Shown here piece by piece: positions 13,009 through 25,200 of a DNA stretch of 64,000 nucleotides (positions are counted from its first letter, which is position 1; the number at the start of each line of letters is the position of its first letter). The notes below the pieces were generated by a model that searched no databases, was not told where the DNA came from, and saw only the letters and a program-made list of their open reading frames with translations. A program made the translations under genes and the position numbers. Source of the DNA: Patagioenas fasciata (Eukaryota > Chordata > Aves > Columbiformes > Columbidae); NCBI RefSeq assembly GCF_037038585.1, contig NC_092523.1, positions 47,137,501 through 47,201,500 on the forward strand, read 5' to 3'.

Positions 13009-13142
13009 CTCTCACAGAAAGTGTGCAGGCAGGGAAGTACTTTGGGGTTCTTGTATCGGTCCAGGCATATGCTGCAAATCAGAAACTGCTTGTCAATCTG
13101 ACGCACCACAGGACTTGGGATGTTGGAGCCTTCACTGGCCAT
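13009..13142 (-). CDS. TRIM2: TRIM2 coding exon 1: start codon and first half of RING finger
   Basis: This exon encodes residues 1-44 and two bases of Arg45. The ATG is at 13142-13140 in strong Kozak context (A at -3, G at +4), and the protein begins [13 protein letters not shown] as in vertebrate TRIM2. It contains RING zinc ligands Cys23, Cys26, Cys38, His40 and Cys43. The RING recruits the E2 enzyme for ubiquitin transfer. The exon ends at a clear donor (GTAAGT, complement of 13003-13008). I chose this start because the reading frame upstream of it in the same exon is closed by a TAG at 13178-13176. The start agrees with the 744-residue form of the human protein. Confidence 0.97.
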
Positions 13143-13190
13143 CCTAGACCACTGACATATGGGTCCTGTTCCCTTCTACCCTGCACGCTG
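13143..13190 (-). other. TRIM2: TRIM2 5' UTR part of the first coding exon, with uORF and NAGNAG acceptor
   Basis: A long pyrimidine tract (complement of about 13195-13228) ends in CAGCAG, so the acceptor is a tandem NAGNAG with possible exon starts at 13190 or 13187. This shows the exon is internal and that at least one non-coding or alternative first exon lies further right. Read in the frame of the main ATG, the segment gives [19 protein letters not shown]. It aligns with the extension of the longer human isoform, but has a TAG (13178-13176) where human has Ser. A second ATG at 13158-13156 opens a four-codon uORF that stops at 13144, one base before the main ATG. Confidence 0.8.
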
Positions 13191-16100
13191 CTGAAGTGGG
13201 ATGGGGAAAAGACAAAAAAAAGAAAAATGGCTCATAAACTTCATGAATTAACAAAACCAACAAGTAATTCACTCATGTTTCATCCTTATGCAGGAATTCA
13301 TATAAAATAAAAACACTGAAGAATTAAACTTCTAAAATGGTTTATCACTGATGAGAGCCTGGGAAACAGTCAAGTCTACAGCAGCACACATAACACTTCT
13401 GTCTGAGTAGGCATTCTGGAAAGGCATGTTGCCTCTAGACTGAAAGAGTTATAGGGCTGTCTGTTTTCAAAGAAATCCCATGATAAAAACATTCTTGCGC
13501 CAGTAGGTTCAGCCAGTACTAACAAACATAGGATTTCTTATATCTACACTACTGCTGGCAAAATGCTTGAACGGGAACTGCACCAGCCAGTCAAATGGCT
13601 GAATCACAAACAGAGTTTGAAAAAGGTTCACCTAACCATTTTTTACCTTATCAGTACTAGTGTTGCCAAAGACATGGTAGGTTTGGACTCCAGGAAGCCC
13701 CCAAGAAGGAACCTCCAGAACCAGCCAGCCGCTGGGAAGGGAGCGCTCATATTCTGCATCAGCAACAGGGGTGAGGTAGGTGAAGTTAAAATCTTCATGA
13801 TAAAAGAAACCAAGCAAAGAACAGGCAACTGATAGCTGCTGAGAATCAGCAAAGGTAAGGTGAAAGATACATGAAGGACATCCAAATAATAAACACAAGA
13901 AAAAAATTATTCTAGACAGAAAGAGTAGTAAGAATCATGTTTCTAGGACTGAAGACTCTTTATATCCCTGGCATATAAAGCATGAAATGAAAGGGTAAGA
14001 AAAAAGCCTACTGACTGACAGAATTGAAATCACAAGTTAAAGGAATGCCACCAGGTTTGGAACATATCCTGTCCTGGAACAAGCCACAGGGATAGAAAAA
14101 CTTGAGGTTTTTTGTCAGATGGAGGTACACATTATAGCCAACACAATATGTGGACAGAGAACAAAAGGGAGGAAGCAACCTCCAAGAAAATTAAACTGCC
14201 TGCTAAAATAGTTTAGGAAAACCTGAAAAGCAAAGGCCCTGGCAGGGTGGACGATCAAGAACTCCTCCCCATCAGTGTTTCTAGCAGGCTGGAGCACAGG
14301 GAGGCACAGGCTCACTCCCTGGGGAGCAAACTGCAGCGTCTCTGTCAAAGCAATTCCTGCCCATTCTCCAGCACCCACAGCAAACCAGGGGCTCCTCTGC
14401 CCTGTAAGCAGCGAGCCTAGCTGAGCTCTTTCACAGCTACACTCTTGGCGTAGTAACTTCTTCCCTAAACAGTTTCTACCCCAGGTTTTGGTCATCCATT
14501 TCTGACAAGTTGATATTTGGCTTGAGGGCAGTTAAACTTTCCAAGACAGAATAACAAAGCCCTCTGCCTCGGTGCTGATCATGCTCATTCAAAGGTTACT
14601 CAATTCCTCAATGATCTGCATGACCTGTAGTATTTTCTCAGCAGCAGTACATCAGATCTTATTCCTGTACTGAATGCACAGCACACCACTCTAGCAGAGT
14701 TGAACCCTTGCTGTTCATCTAGAGCTGTGTATTCCACTGTACAAGTATGGTTACTTACTACATTGAGCAAGTGGTTATTTCTAGGACAATGACAGTGATT
14801 ATGGAACACGTTGTACAGACTTCCCTGACACAGGTTCCTGGGGAATCACTTTCTGTCCTAGCATGTACAATAGCATAAAGTTATTCACAATTAAAATACC
14901 CAACAGCAGTAACTGACATGTAATTCAATGCACAGCATTTATGGTGGGCCCTTTTGTTCCTTTTTTTTCCAAGAAAGGGGAATTTTCAAGGTTAAAAATT
15001 GATATGCAAGATAAAATGTGAACATTATGTAAACACAAATTAATTTCACCTATTTAAATGCCAGAAATCACACACATGAAATCTTAGGAGATCAATTAGG
15101 AACCTGTGTTACTTTTTAAAAGCTTGAGTGAAAAATGTTTTTACAAGAAGTGGAACCAAAATACCCAGCTTTCACAAATGGGGGTAGATAGAGCAGACTA
15201 TCAAATATGCATTAATGTATTCATGCATTTGGCAGTATAACATCCAGAACATCAGTGATGTGTTTCAAAAGAAAATTCATTTCGCCACTGATGCAGCTCT
15301 GTTTGCCTCTCACTCTCCCTACCCAAAAGTTAGGGGTGCGGACTCAGACAACACAGGCAAGATAATTATCAGCAGGAAGACTTCTGTGATAAAAAGGACA
15401 CTGATATATTATGAACAGTGTAATTTTTTTTTAATTATAGGCTAAGCACAGATATTTAAAGAAAAAAATAGCACTTAGATATGAAAGGTCTCCAGAGAAT
15501 GCTGCCTGTCATTTAACAGAAGAAAGTTCTCTAGCACCCAGATATTTTCTGTAATTTCCTCTTTCTGCCATCAAGTACAGCTACAACAGCAAATAGCATT
15601 TATACAAGGAAAACTCCTGCTGCCTGAAAAATTTCATATTGATCTCATCAAATCTTCTTCTTAGTCTTTTACATTCCCTGTCTCACTGCAATATCAGATG
15701 ATCCTTAGCATTCCACACACAAATCTCATTCCAGTCACTTAAATTTTCAAATGTTCACACTTTAAGCTTTGTCAGTGAAAGAAACCATTAACAATTCAGA
15801 AATAAGTGCTTTTAATATTTGGTGTTTTGTCTGGAACACAGCATGCCATGATTGTCATTTATCCCACGTGCTCAGATAAATCAGGTTCAAAACCTGCAGC
15901 TTAAAACAGAATTTCATCAGTACATTTCAAGCTTTGGCCACTGCCTGGTACAATAACTTCTTACACAATTGGTTCATTTTAATAAGTTTTTTGAGTATGG
16001 AATTTCCAGGATTCTGCAGCCTCCCTGAGCCTTTGATGCAATTTTAATGAATGTCATATAGCTACAAGAAGAATGATTTTGCGTATTGACTCAATGAAAG

Positions 16101-17739
16101 CAACTGTGCAATCAAAGACTATTTGAGGAAAACCCAGAGATTTTAGATGATGCTTTTGAATTTCACCAAAGACAGCATTTTTTCTAATTTACTGCAGTAC
16201 TTACAGCAGTTCCTCAAAACAGCAACATCGGTTTCAGATATATGAGCAGTGGGAAATTTTGCAATGTAACACTATTTTTATTAAAAAAAAAAAAAAAAAC
16301 CATTCTTTTTTGTAGTACCACCTTCTGAGCTCAGAATCTGCCAGAGCTCTTTTTGGATGTTCATTCTGTCTCACAATCTAATAAAGAGCAGCTGAAGCAT
16401 GAGCTTTGAAAATAAGTCTGAGAATCACTTCTCCATATATTTACACTTCATAATTTAAACATGCAAAGCCAAGGGTTCTGAAACATCGCACCAAATGAGA
16501 TAAAACCCCACCCATTTACCTCTAAGAAGCACACACTGGAAACTCAGTTCAGGTTTGCTAAATCAAATGCAGAAAATGGTTCTGAAATGTATAGCCTTTG
16601 TCACCTCTTTGAGGCTCAAGGGTTATTACCTTTCCAGCTACCCCAAAAGTAACAATATTCTTTTTCCTTCTGCTTGGAGATACGACTATTGATTTTCATT
16701 TAAAATATGCTATACAGCAAAGAATAGAGAAAACAATGGCTCTCTAAGCTAGTGGAAAGCCTTGCCCAGAGCTGCATGCATGCCTTCAGGAACGAAAGTC
16801 AGGGTGTGGCCCCACCCATATGAAAAGAACTTCCTATAGTGTTAATATTAGAAAAGGGGGAAAAAAAAATCCTACAGTACAACAAATAACTGTCCCAGAA
16901 GAGTTGTTTCAGATAAATAGAACCATGTAATAGGAAAGTGCATCCTTTCTACAGGTATCTTCAAATGAGCTCTGGAATTTCTCAACAGTTACCAAATCAC
17001 CTATTAGTCTCTGTGGCCCAGCTGAGAAAAAGACATTGGGAAAACTTATAACTGTCTGTTCAGTTCCTGGGATTTATTCCTGAAAGAGCAGAATTCTCTG
17101 TTGCTGATACACTGCTATGACTGAACTCCACCCAGCCAGAGCTGCAACTAGCCTGAAAGTACAGCCTGAGGAGAGCAAATTGCTCGCAGCTTGTTCATCC
17201 TCTTCTTATCAATGGTATTCACAACCCAGAGGGGTCTATTCATGTATTATGAATGAATAGGTTTCCAATGGCAACGTTTCCAAAGGAACAGCTAGGCCTC
17301 GAGAGCCATAAGAAAGGGTGGGGAGCCTCAATAATGTTGTTTCAAGAATTGGAGGAGCCGGAGTTTAAAAGTCTTCAGAAGAGATGTATCGCCTGTCCAC
17401 AGTCTTTAGAAATAAAGAACAGATTCAAGCCACTTCTAGCAGCAACACCAAAATTAACTGACACAGAACACACCAAACAAATTAATAATCATAACTGCCA
17501 CACAGTCCAATTGTGTAAAAGGCTTGATAAGCTAAATTTGCATTCCTTTCTCTCCCACTCCTGTAATCAGCTTGGTGCCTTGTTTAAAACACAGCAACCC
17601 TCTTCATTCTTACAGCATGCAGAAGCATAATAAACAACCAGAGGCCAAAACAGAAGGAGCAACCCAGCAGCAGCCCCCAGGAATAACACTGACCAAACTT
17701 GAGCATTTTAGACCTACCCATCTTTGTAGAAAAATAGCT
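13191..17739. other. Upstream/first-intron sequence of TRIM2, no gene seen
   Basis: This is AT-rich unique sequence to the right of the first coding exon. The pyrimidine tract and branch region of the acceptor lie at about 13195-13228. A 17-nt A run lies at 16283-16299. Open frames such as 14115-14495 (minus) and 17253-17630 (plus) have no recognisable similarity, splice-site context or biased composition, so I do not call them genes. Confidence 0.6.
16283..16299. repeat. A homopolymer, 17 nt
   Basis: An uninterrupted run of A on the plus strand in AT-rich sequence. No transposable-element body is attached on its left, so it is not read as a retroposon tail. Confidence 0.9.
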
Positions 17740-18450
17740 TAATCAGTGCCGTGCTGAGGATAAAATCCTTGCAGGGACGGAGCTGCAGTTCCGCAGTAAT
17801 CCAAACGAACAAACCATCATCTGTTAATATTTCAAGCCTCACACGAAAAACTGCTTAAGAATCCCTATCACAGCATACTCATTATTAGATGCACAACAGA
17901 CTTTGCGCTCTAAGGAATGACGCTCCATTCCACGAAGAGGACAGGTGGAAAGAAAAATGGAAGAATAAGAGGAGGCCCAGTGAAGTCGTCATGAATTTTT
18001 TTTCCCCCAGGTCATTTATAAGTAGGAGACCCCTTCAGAATTCAAATCAATCAATCTTTATTTAGCACATCTTTTTCTCACTCAGCCTGTGTAGAAAGAC
18101 TGCAGCAAATTGTGCAAGGGATTGTGGGATAGGGATGCAGCAGAGAGCTGCAACCAGATTCGCTGGGTTATTTTTTTTCCTCCCTACTCAGCAATCAGCT
18201 GTTTCGAGGCTCCGCGCAGGGCCATTGAATTTGGTCACCAGAATGTTATTACAGGATTAGCAGGCGGAGACAGCTACCGCTGTGCATCTGGCATGTCAAC
18301 GCAGCTAAGAAAGACGTATGCAAATACTACTTGCAAATCGGAAAAAGGATTTAATTCCAAAGGGGAGAGTAAATATTATGTAACATTCATTACCAGGACA
18401 TTTGCCACAGATGAAATGAAAGCACTTTCGTTTATAAAGTAAATCAAGCT
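17740..18450. promoter_or_regulatory. Candidate conserved non-coding element (enhancer-like)
   Basis: This segment differs from the surrounding intron. It keeps many CpG dinucleotides (for example CGCTGG, TTTCGAGG, CCGCGCAGG, GGCGGAGAC, ACCGCTG, CAACGCAG, GACGTATG) and is compositionally mixed rather than A/T-run rich. It carries well-known transcription-factor motifs: a POU octamer ATGCAAAT at 18318-18325, an E-box CAGCTG in the 18190s, and a GGATTA homeodomain core near 18254. These features are typical of conserved vertebrate enhancers, but conservation cannot be tested here. A 110-codon plus-strand open frame within it (18110-18442) has no protein resemblance and is probably incidental. 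Confidence 0.35.
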
Positions 18451-20951
18451 TAACACTTAATGACTCCACCCTGATATTTCTAGGATTCAGAGTATTTCTT
18501 GGAACACAATTCTAACCTGCTTCAACTTTCAGCAACAACAGGAGACCCCACAAACGCTCTTTGTCTCTCCAGATGTTTAAGGCAGAAGCACAGAACCTCT
18601 TCAGAGAGCTGTGCTACTGACACACAAACCCGCAGTGCTTTCTTCTACTACGAAACGGCATATTTGACCTGATTCAGACTCAAGTCAAATATTTAAGGCA
18701 GCAATTAGTAAACTCATCTTCAAAGAAAGCAAGAATCAAAGCTAACATTGTTCAACTTCTGTACAAATGTTAATGCAAAGGTGTATTTTCTTAGTTAATC
18801 TAACTACTTATTAAAAAATAAATAATGAAATCACAGATGAGTTCAGATTTTACTAGGCTACTACCAAAGGAAATCAAAAGAAATTTGGTGTCTGGTGTTT
18901 TTCAGCTATGCAGAGAAGGTTGTTAGAAAGATGCTTGTGAATACATAGACACTGCTGAAGTAGAGCAACATAGAATTAGCTTTGTCTTCCAGTGTAACAG
19001 CTGGTGGTTTTTGCAGACAAGGTAGTATTTGCATCTCTAAATACAGGGTATCTTTTCTTTTGGAAAAACAAATCATATGCAAGTATTTCAGCTGAGGCTA
19101 ACAAAGCTTCCCACAAATAAAAGGACACAAAGGTCCATTTGCATCAAGAAGCAAAAATGTGGAGTTTAAATACTGTTGGTGCTACTCTGACTTAATTAGG
19201 AGAGATATAATTATTTTAGAAGTTTAAAATGTTGTCCTAAGGTCTTTAAGCACAGTTTTCAGAATATAGTATTTATTCCATTCTTGGACCGATGAGGTAA
19301 ATAATATTAATAAACATTTAGCATGACTGAAATGTAATCTAAATTCCTGTTAAAAATACAGATTTTGCGTGCATCATTTACTTTCCATTTGGCAATCATT
19401 TAGCCAGATTTGTTTTATGCATCAGGCAGATCCAGCCTGGTTTCCCTGGGTAATGCACACAGGGTAAAAGCATGTTGTAATCCAGTTTATAACCTGAAAT
19501 GAAACATCAGGCAGCATGTATGCATGTGTTAGGATGTTGGGTGCTCATGCCAAAACACTGCTTCTCTGATTCCCTCAACATGTGCTGAACTCTAGAGAGA
19601 ACAAGGTATGTTTCGTTTTAGCTCGAACATTCAGCAGGTCAGAAGAAGCAAGCATCTGCACAGCAGGATTCACAGTTTAAAAAAAGACCAGAGATTTGAG
19701 GCACATTTTTGGAAGGGTGGCTTTTTATGTTTGGTTGGAGGTCTTTTTGTTTTCGTTTTAAACTGTCTAGAGAATCCCCATTGCAAAGAGCAAGCAACAT
19801 ATTTCACTCTCACAACAAGGAGATCCAAGGCCTTTTGTTTCTGCCACTGGAAAAAATACTTAAAACAAAAAATCAAGAACAAAAATTCAGGAATGGCACC
19901 CCCAGAACCGAGGCGGAAGACTCTCGAACACAAGTATGCAGACATCACTTGGCTGCTTGCTTTTCCTTGCTCATTTCAAACATCAAATTTATGTACACTA
20001 AAACAGAATGCCAAGTAATGCTCAAATTACAATTTCCATTTACAGTTTGTAGTAACAACTACATGCCCCTCAAATCCAAAACAAACCCATAACATACCTC
20101 ATGGCAAAAGGAGACTGCACGAGTCACAGCTGCAGCCACTCTCACAGGGATCTATACCACCAAATGAGAGATTGCTTCCAAGTGCTGTTATCTTATAATT
20201 AACTCTGAGAAGCTGCCTGCTGACAACAAGTTGATATTCTGCAAATAGTCCTGCTTCTTCAACAAAACAAAAATGTGGTACTGTGGCAAGCAAAATGAGA
20301 CAAAAGTCATAGCATTTGCCTTCAGATTTTTGTTCTTACACGTTGAATATTGGTATGTGGGTTTCTTTTCCATAGTGAAGAGGAAATGGATTAATCGCTC
20401 AGTGAACACACTCTTGCACTTTACCCCCAAAGTAGTTACTATCAGCCTGTTTTGAATTTATTGTATGTGTGTGTCTTTTGAGCGGTGAGATGGGAGTGGG
20501 GGTTGTTGTGATGTGCTTGGTTTTGTGTTGTTTGTTTTTTAAAAAGGGCTACTTTCCCTCAGAAATTTGCTGCACACATCGTTGCTGCTAACTTATGAAT
20601 GAAGTTCCTGAGAAAACAATATATAGCATGTGCCATATTCATAGTGCCATGGAAGAGAGGGCTAGCCCCTGTTATCATCCCCTGTAATTGTCATGGTTTT
20701 GCAATTATTATTTTCCCGGTTCCAAACACAACCTGAACTCGTATTCTTAGGGAGTCCATAAATAGTAAGTTACCAAAAAACCCCACAGCTAATTTATAGA
20801 CCATAGGTAGTTATCCTTCTCTAATATTAAATTGGTCATCCAAATCCCCCAGGTTAAGATTAATGGTCTGCACTGAAGCCTCTGCTATAAATTGACTGAA
20901 GGGAGAGTAGTCCAAATCAGCCTGCTGTACAAAAGAGATTTTAAGGACAGT

Positions 20952-20986
20952 GGGGGGGGGGGGGGGGGGGGGGCAGGCAGGCAGGA
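20952..20986 (+). repeat. G homopolymer (22 nt) followed by GGCA microsatellite
   Basis: Twenty-two consecutive G residues at 20952-20973 are followed directly by three GCAG units to about 20986. This can form a G-quadruplex on the plus strand and gives a C run in the TRIM2-sense RNA. Long G runs are also a common place for assembly or base-calling length errors. Confidence 0.93.
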
Positions 20987-22227
20987 AGTGTCAGCCCAAA
21001 CTAAATAGCCAACTAATACAGTCCTGGCAGTTAAGACTGCCTGGAAAATAAGAGATGGGAGAGACCAGAAATCCACTACCCAAAGCCGACATGCTGGGAA
21101 CCAGGGCTAGTTTAGGAACACAAATATAGGAGAGGATGGGCTGCTACAGCCATCACCCAGCTCCACATCATTAATTTGACCTTGGCACCAGGAAGGCAAG
21201 TGGGTGAAACAACCAAGCTCTGTCATTGCGGGACCATGCCCACACTGGGAATCAAGAGGCCTTAGTCATCCTGGCGAGACAGCGGAGCTGGAGACAGCTT
21301 TACCTTTCCCCACTGCGGCTGTGCACCCATGCAGACCTAGCAGCTCCTGCAAAGCAAGTTTAGCTTCCAGCCCTGACCTCACATTCTCCAATAGCCCAGG
21401 CTGTGGCTCACATGGTCTGCAAAGAGCCACAGCTTCCTCCCACTATGGGCTTGTAGCTCAAGGGCATGTCTGCCCCAAAAGAAGCTATGCAAGGGCCTGC
21501 TTCCTTCCCACCAGACACAGCCTGGAGCCACAATCACTCCCCTATCTTGTGATCCATCAGAGCAGTTGCTTTTCCCCAAAGCTTGTGACCCAACACATGG
21601 ATTGTCATAGCCTGGGAGGCAAAGAACTTAAAAAGTTTGCCTGGGGTGTAATGCTGGACTGCTGGAGACCTTCCCAGTCCCCCCCAGCACCCATCCTCCT
21701 ATGCCTTTGCCACCTTACTCTACTTCCTTCTACCTTCTGCTTACACTTGGTTTAGCCTGCTAAGATTGCAGCTTTTGTAGCACAACTGCAGCCAGGCTGA
21801 GACAGCCTGGCCTCCCAGTTCAGCCAGTTTGGCTGATATGACTGCACTCCCGGCCTGTCTCCAGCACTGATGTTCCAAGTCAGGCAGTACCAAACACAAA
21901 CAGCTTTTCTCCCCTCTGTGTTATTCTTCCTCTTTACCCTTTTGGGTATTTGCCATTGAGATGGCAGGGCCAGGCACTATGGTCATCAGAAATAAGCTCA
22001 GTATCCTGGCATTTCTTCTGCATGTCAATGGGCTCACCTTCATATGTTGATGTCATGAATCAGGTTTCTTTTAAAAGCTTTCAACTGCTAAAGGCACAGG
22101 GATAACAGGAATAGAAGCCAGTGCTATAAGTGAAATCCTTGCTTAATAGTTTAACATATTTAATGCTTTGTTGCTTTTTACTCCTTCCTTTCCTCAGTCT
22201 GTTATAAAAGTTTTTAATAGAGCAAAC

Positions 22228-22251
22228 AGGTGTAATAATAGGTGTAATAAT
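22228..22251. repeat. Exact tandem duplication of a 12-bp unit
   Basis: The unit AGGTGTAATAAT occurs twice in immediate succession (22228-22239 and 22240-22251). This is a small local duplication with no other feature nearby. Confidence 0.9.
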
Positions 22252-25200
22252 CCGGCTTCCATCCCCACAGATCCCATCTCCCAAATGTCCTGTGCTTGGA
22301 TAGAGAGTGGACCTGCTGGTGGCTGCCCTGCACGCACCAAGGGACGACACTGGCACATTAGAACCCGTTGTGAGCACACAGCCATCACTCAGTTGAGATA
22401 GGAGACCTACTTTAATGTTGTCTGTCTGAGGTTTTAAGGACCTCATTCTGGGCCAGGGCCTTGCACAATAAATTCCAACACACTTGCAGCACACCGGATT
22501 TACTGCACTTGTACAATTTGAGTGCCAGTGGAAGCCCAGGAATCACCAACCAAATGGACAACATTCTCACAAATGAGATTTCAGAGAGAAAGGGAAATGA
22601 GGAGAAAAGGGCATGCTGAGGGAAATGACAGGATTAAACTGTTCACACATCAGTTTGAATGTCATATAGAGTCCCCTCCATGTTTAATAAAATATCATAT
22701 TCTCAGGTGAGCTATTAAAAGAAATATCCGCAGTGAGGTTAGGTCCAAACAATTATTTCAGGGGCTACATGTTGTGCAGGCTTAAGTAAAAGGATTTTAA
22801 ATTGCACATTTGCCATCCAAAGCAGTGAGTCAGAGTGTCTATACTGAAAAAAAACCCTACTCTTATTAACTACTTAGTGCTGTAAACATCACCCTCAGAA
22901 GTGCACATTTTTGATCTCTAGACCTACCTATTTTGTTAACACTGACAGAAAGACTCTGTTCAGCCTTTATAGGTACAAAGGCTCAAATAAACCAAGCTGA
23001 ACTGACAAATAATTAAAACTGCACGTCAAATCACTGCTGCTTATGTAAACAACTGCTCTAAAATGCTACTTGAAATAAAAGTGCTCCATGGAGACTCCTT
23101 ACTAATCACTGTTAACCCTTCCAGGCACAGGATAATAAGCAGTACAGACAAAAAGCAGGAGGTTGAGCAGGAATTTATTTGGAAATAGGTGACTGGCCTT
23201 TTCTGCATACTGTTAGATACAAGCTACATTGAAAAATGTTCTAGGCGTTTTCTTCAGACTTGTTGAGCAATGGCAAGAAAAGTCAAGGTAAGCAGCAAAT
23301 GCTCAGTGGTCTTGGTCCTGAACTGTGGCATGAAGGCTGAACTGCTCAGAGACCATCCACTCCACTTCTTCCTGAAACATTCATCTGGATCCACCCCATG
23401 CTGCATCTTCACTTGATCTTACAGTTCTGCAACTCTCCCTTTAGGAGAGGTGATAGACATTATGTATTGGAACTTAGTCATGTGTTCCCTGTTGAACACT
23501 GCAAAGTAAAATTCCTCTGTTTCTGTTTCCATTTACTTCAGCAGGATTTTGTTGAACTAGCACAATGTTCAAATCAGCAAGGGAGAAGGCAGCACCAGCA
23601 ATCACCACATGCCACGTAACTTCAGAAAACTAACTTAGAGACTGCTGGCCCTGTAGAATTTATTTCTTGCCAACTTCAAAATCTCATTTCTCAGCAGACA
23701 TGACATATGAAAATAAACAAGGTGGAAAAAAAAAATTGGTGTTTCCAGGCAAGAAACAGCAGACAGAACCTACGCGTTAAAAAAGCAAACAATGGAGGAA
23801 GAAAGAATCCATGTCTTCTTAGCACAGAGCACAAAGCAGATAGGATGCCTGAGCAGGTAAGGTTTCTGCCAAAAACATATCTGGGAGAGAAACTAAAGAG
23901 GGGAAGAAAGAACCCCTGTGAACAGGCTGAATTCCGACTCTCATCCTCTGCAGCACTTACATTGTTTAAAAGATGAAATATTGGTTCCTGCACCTCCATA
24001 GTTACTTTAGATTTTGTACAGTACCCACCTCATTTTCTTGCCTAGAGTCCAGCAGCAATGTCACCTTCTCTGTCTGCTAAGTCTTCTTCTGAACTGTCTT
24101 TCAAAAATGCAGCGATATGTCTAAACATTTATTTCGTCCTTGGGTTCAGAGAAGACCTTGCTGAGGCATTAAGTGACAGGCAGAGCTTTACCAAGGCAGG
24201 CTCTTTATGTTGGCAAAAAACGCAACCCTGAACTTTCACAGCAAGTAGGTAAACACATAGCTGCATACAGCAAGCAGTCTGGCAGCAGCAGTGAGAAACA
24301 ATGTCAGAACAACCTTGGCAAAAGGAGCTCTGTGCGTTTGAACAATGGTGGCAGGCACAGGAGCTGAACTGCCCAAACACCACTAACAAAAAGTCATCTG
24401 CAGCTCCCATGAGGAGCTCCAAGTGTACAGAGCCTGAGCATGCTGACTGCGACATTGTGTCCTCCTCCACACCCAGTGGGTCACTCTGACTTAACAGTAG
24501 CAAGCACCAGCGCTTCAAAACATCAGAACACCCAATGGCTGAACCTCACCCAGTAAACACGTCTTTCCAGTCCTTAGCAAGGACACTTGTTTGCTGATCA
24601 TATGCCAGTGTTCCTATTTAAAGAACAGTTGTTATGGGAAAAAGCTGAAACCTTTCTATGGCAGAGGCAAAGTGCTTCCCAAATCTTAGGGCTTATCTGC
24701 AGAAATGCATCAATTTCATGTGTGTTTCCACAGCAGAGCTTCACTACAGCCACAGTAAGACGCAGTTATCTGACTACGAAGCCCATCATACCCCTGAGCA
24801 GGCTGGATCTCCAGACCGTCCTAGTGACCCTTTCTTAGGGTCAACCAAGCAGCTACTCTGGCTCAGCCCAGGTTTTATTCAGGCATTTTCCTTGATGTAC
24901 AAGGTTTTATATCTGACACAAGCTGCAAGGAGCAGTAGTAAAAGGTGTCTGCCTTTATCCTTCCTCTCCAAAAATAACTCTCCTAGACTTTCTCTTAGAC
25001 AACTCTTCCAGGTTCTCATCACACAGGGCAGATTCAGGCTAGGTGTCCAAGCTCCCACAAGGGCACTGCCAAGCTGCTCGTAAGCAAATGCAACTTAAAT
25101 GCTTTTGGAAGCCTGATGACACAGAAATCACTAGATTTTTGACAGGTGGAGCTTGCTGTACTCCGAGTTAAATTTTTTTCACAATTTATTTTTTATTTAC

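Larger units (their letters stand above)
1..13190 (-). other. TRIM2: TRIM2 gene, 5' coding half (partial, continues beyond position 1)
   Basis: This entry covers the transcribed span from the acceptor of the first coding exon to the window edge. Five coding exons on the minus strand join in frame (134, 238, 152, 181 and 724 nt) and give residues 1-476 plus one base of codon 477. The domain order is RING, B-box, coiled coil, filamin repeat, as in TRIM2 and TRIM3. The protein matches the remembered human TRIM2 closely along its whole length, which favours TRIM2 over TRIM3. TRIM2 is a cytoplasmic RING E3 ubiquitin ligase, strongly expressed in neurons and reported to act on neurofilament light chain and Bim. 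Human TRIM2 (short form) is about 744 residues, so roughly the last 267, the NHL propeller, lie outside the window to the left. Confidence 0.97.

Noticed and set aside
14115..14495. 126-codon minus-strand frame near the first TRIM2 coding exon
   Set aside because: There is no match to any TRIM2 N-terminus, no acceptor or donor at sensible positions, and no domain.
19608..20092. Overlapping 136- and 127-codon plus-strand frames
   Set aside because: They lie in two frames of the same AT-rich segment, with no similarity or conserved features. They are chance frames.
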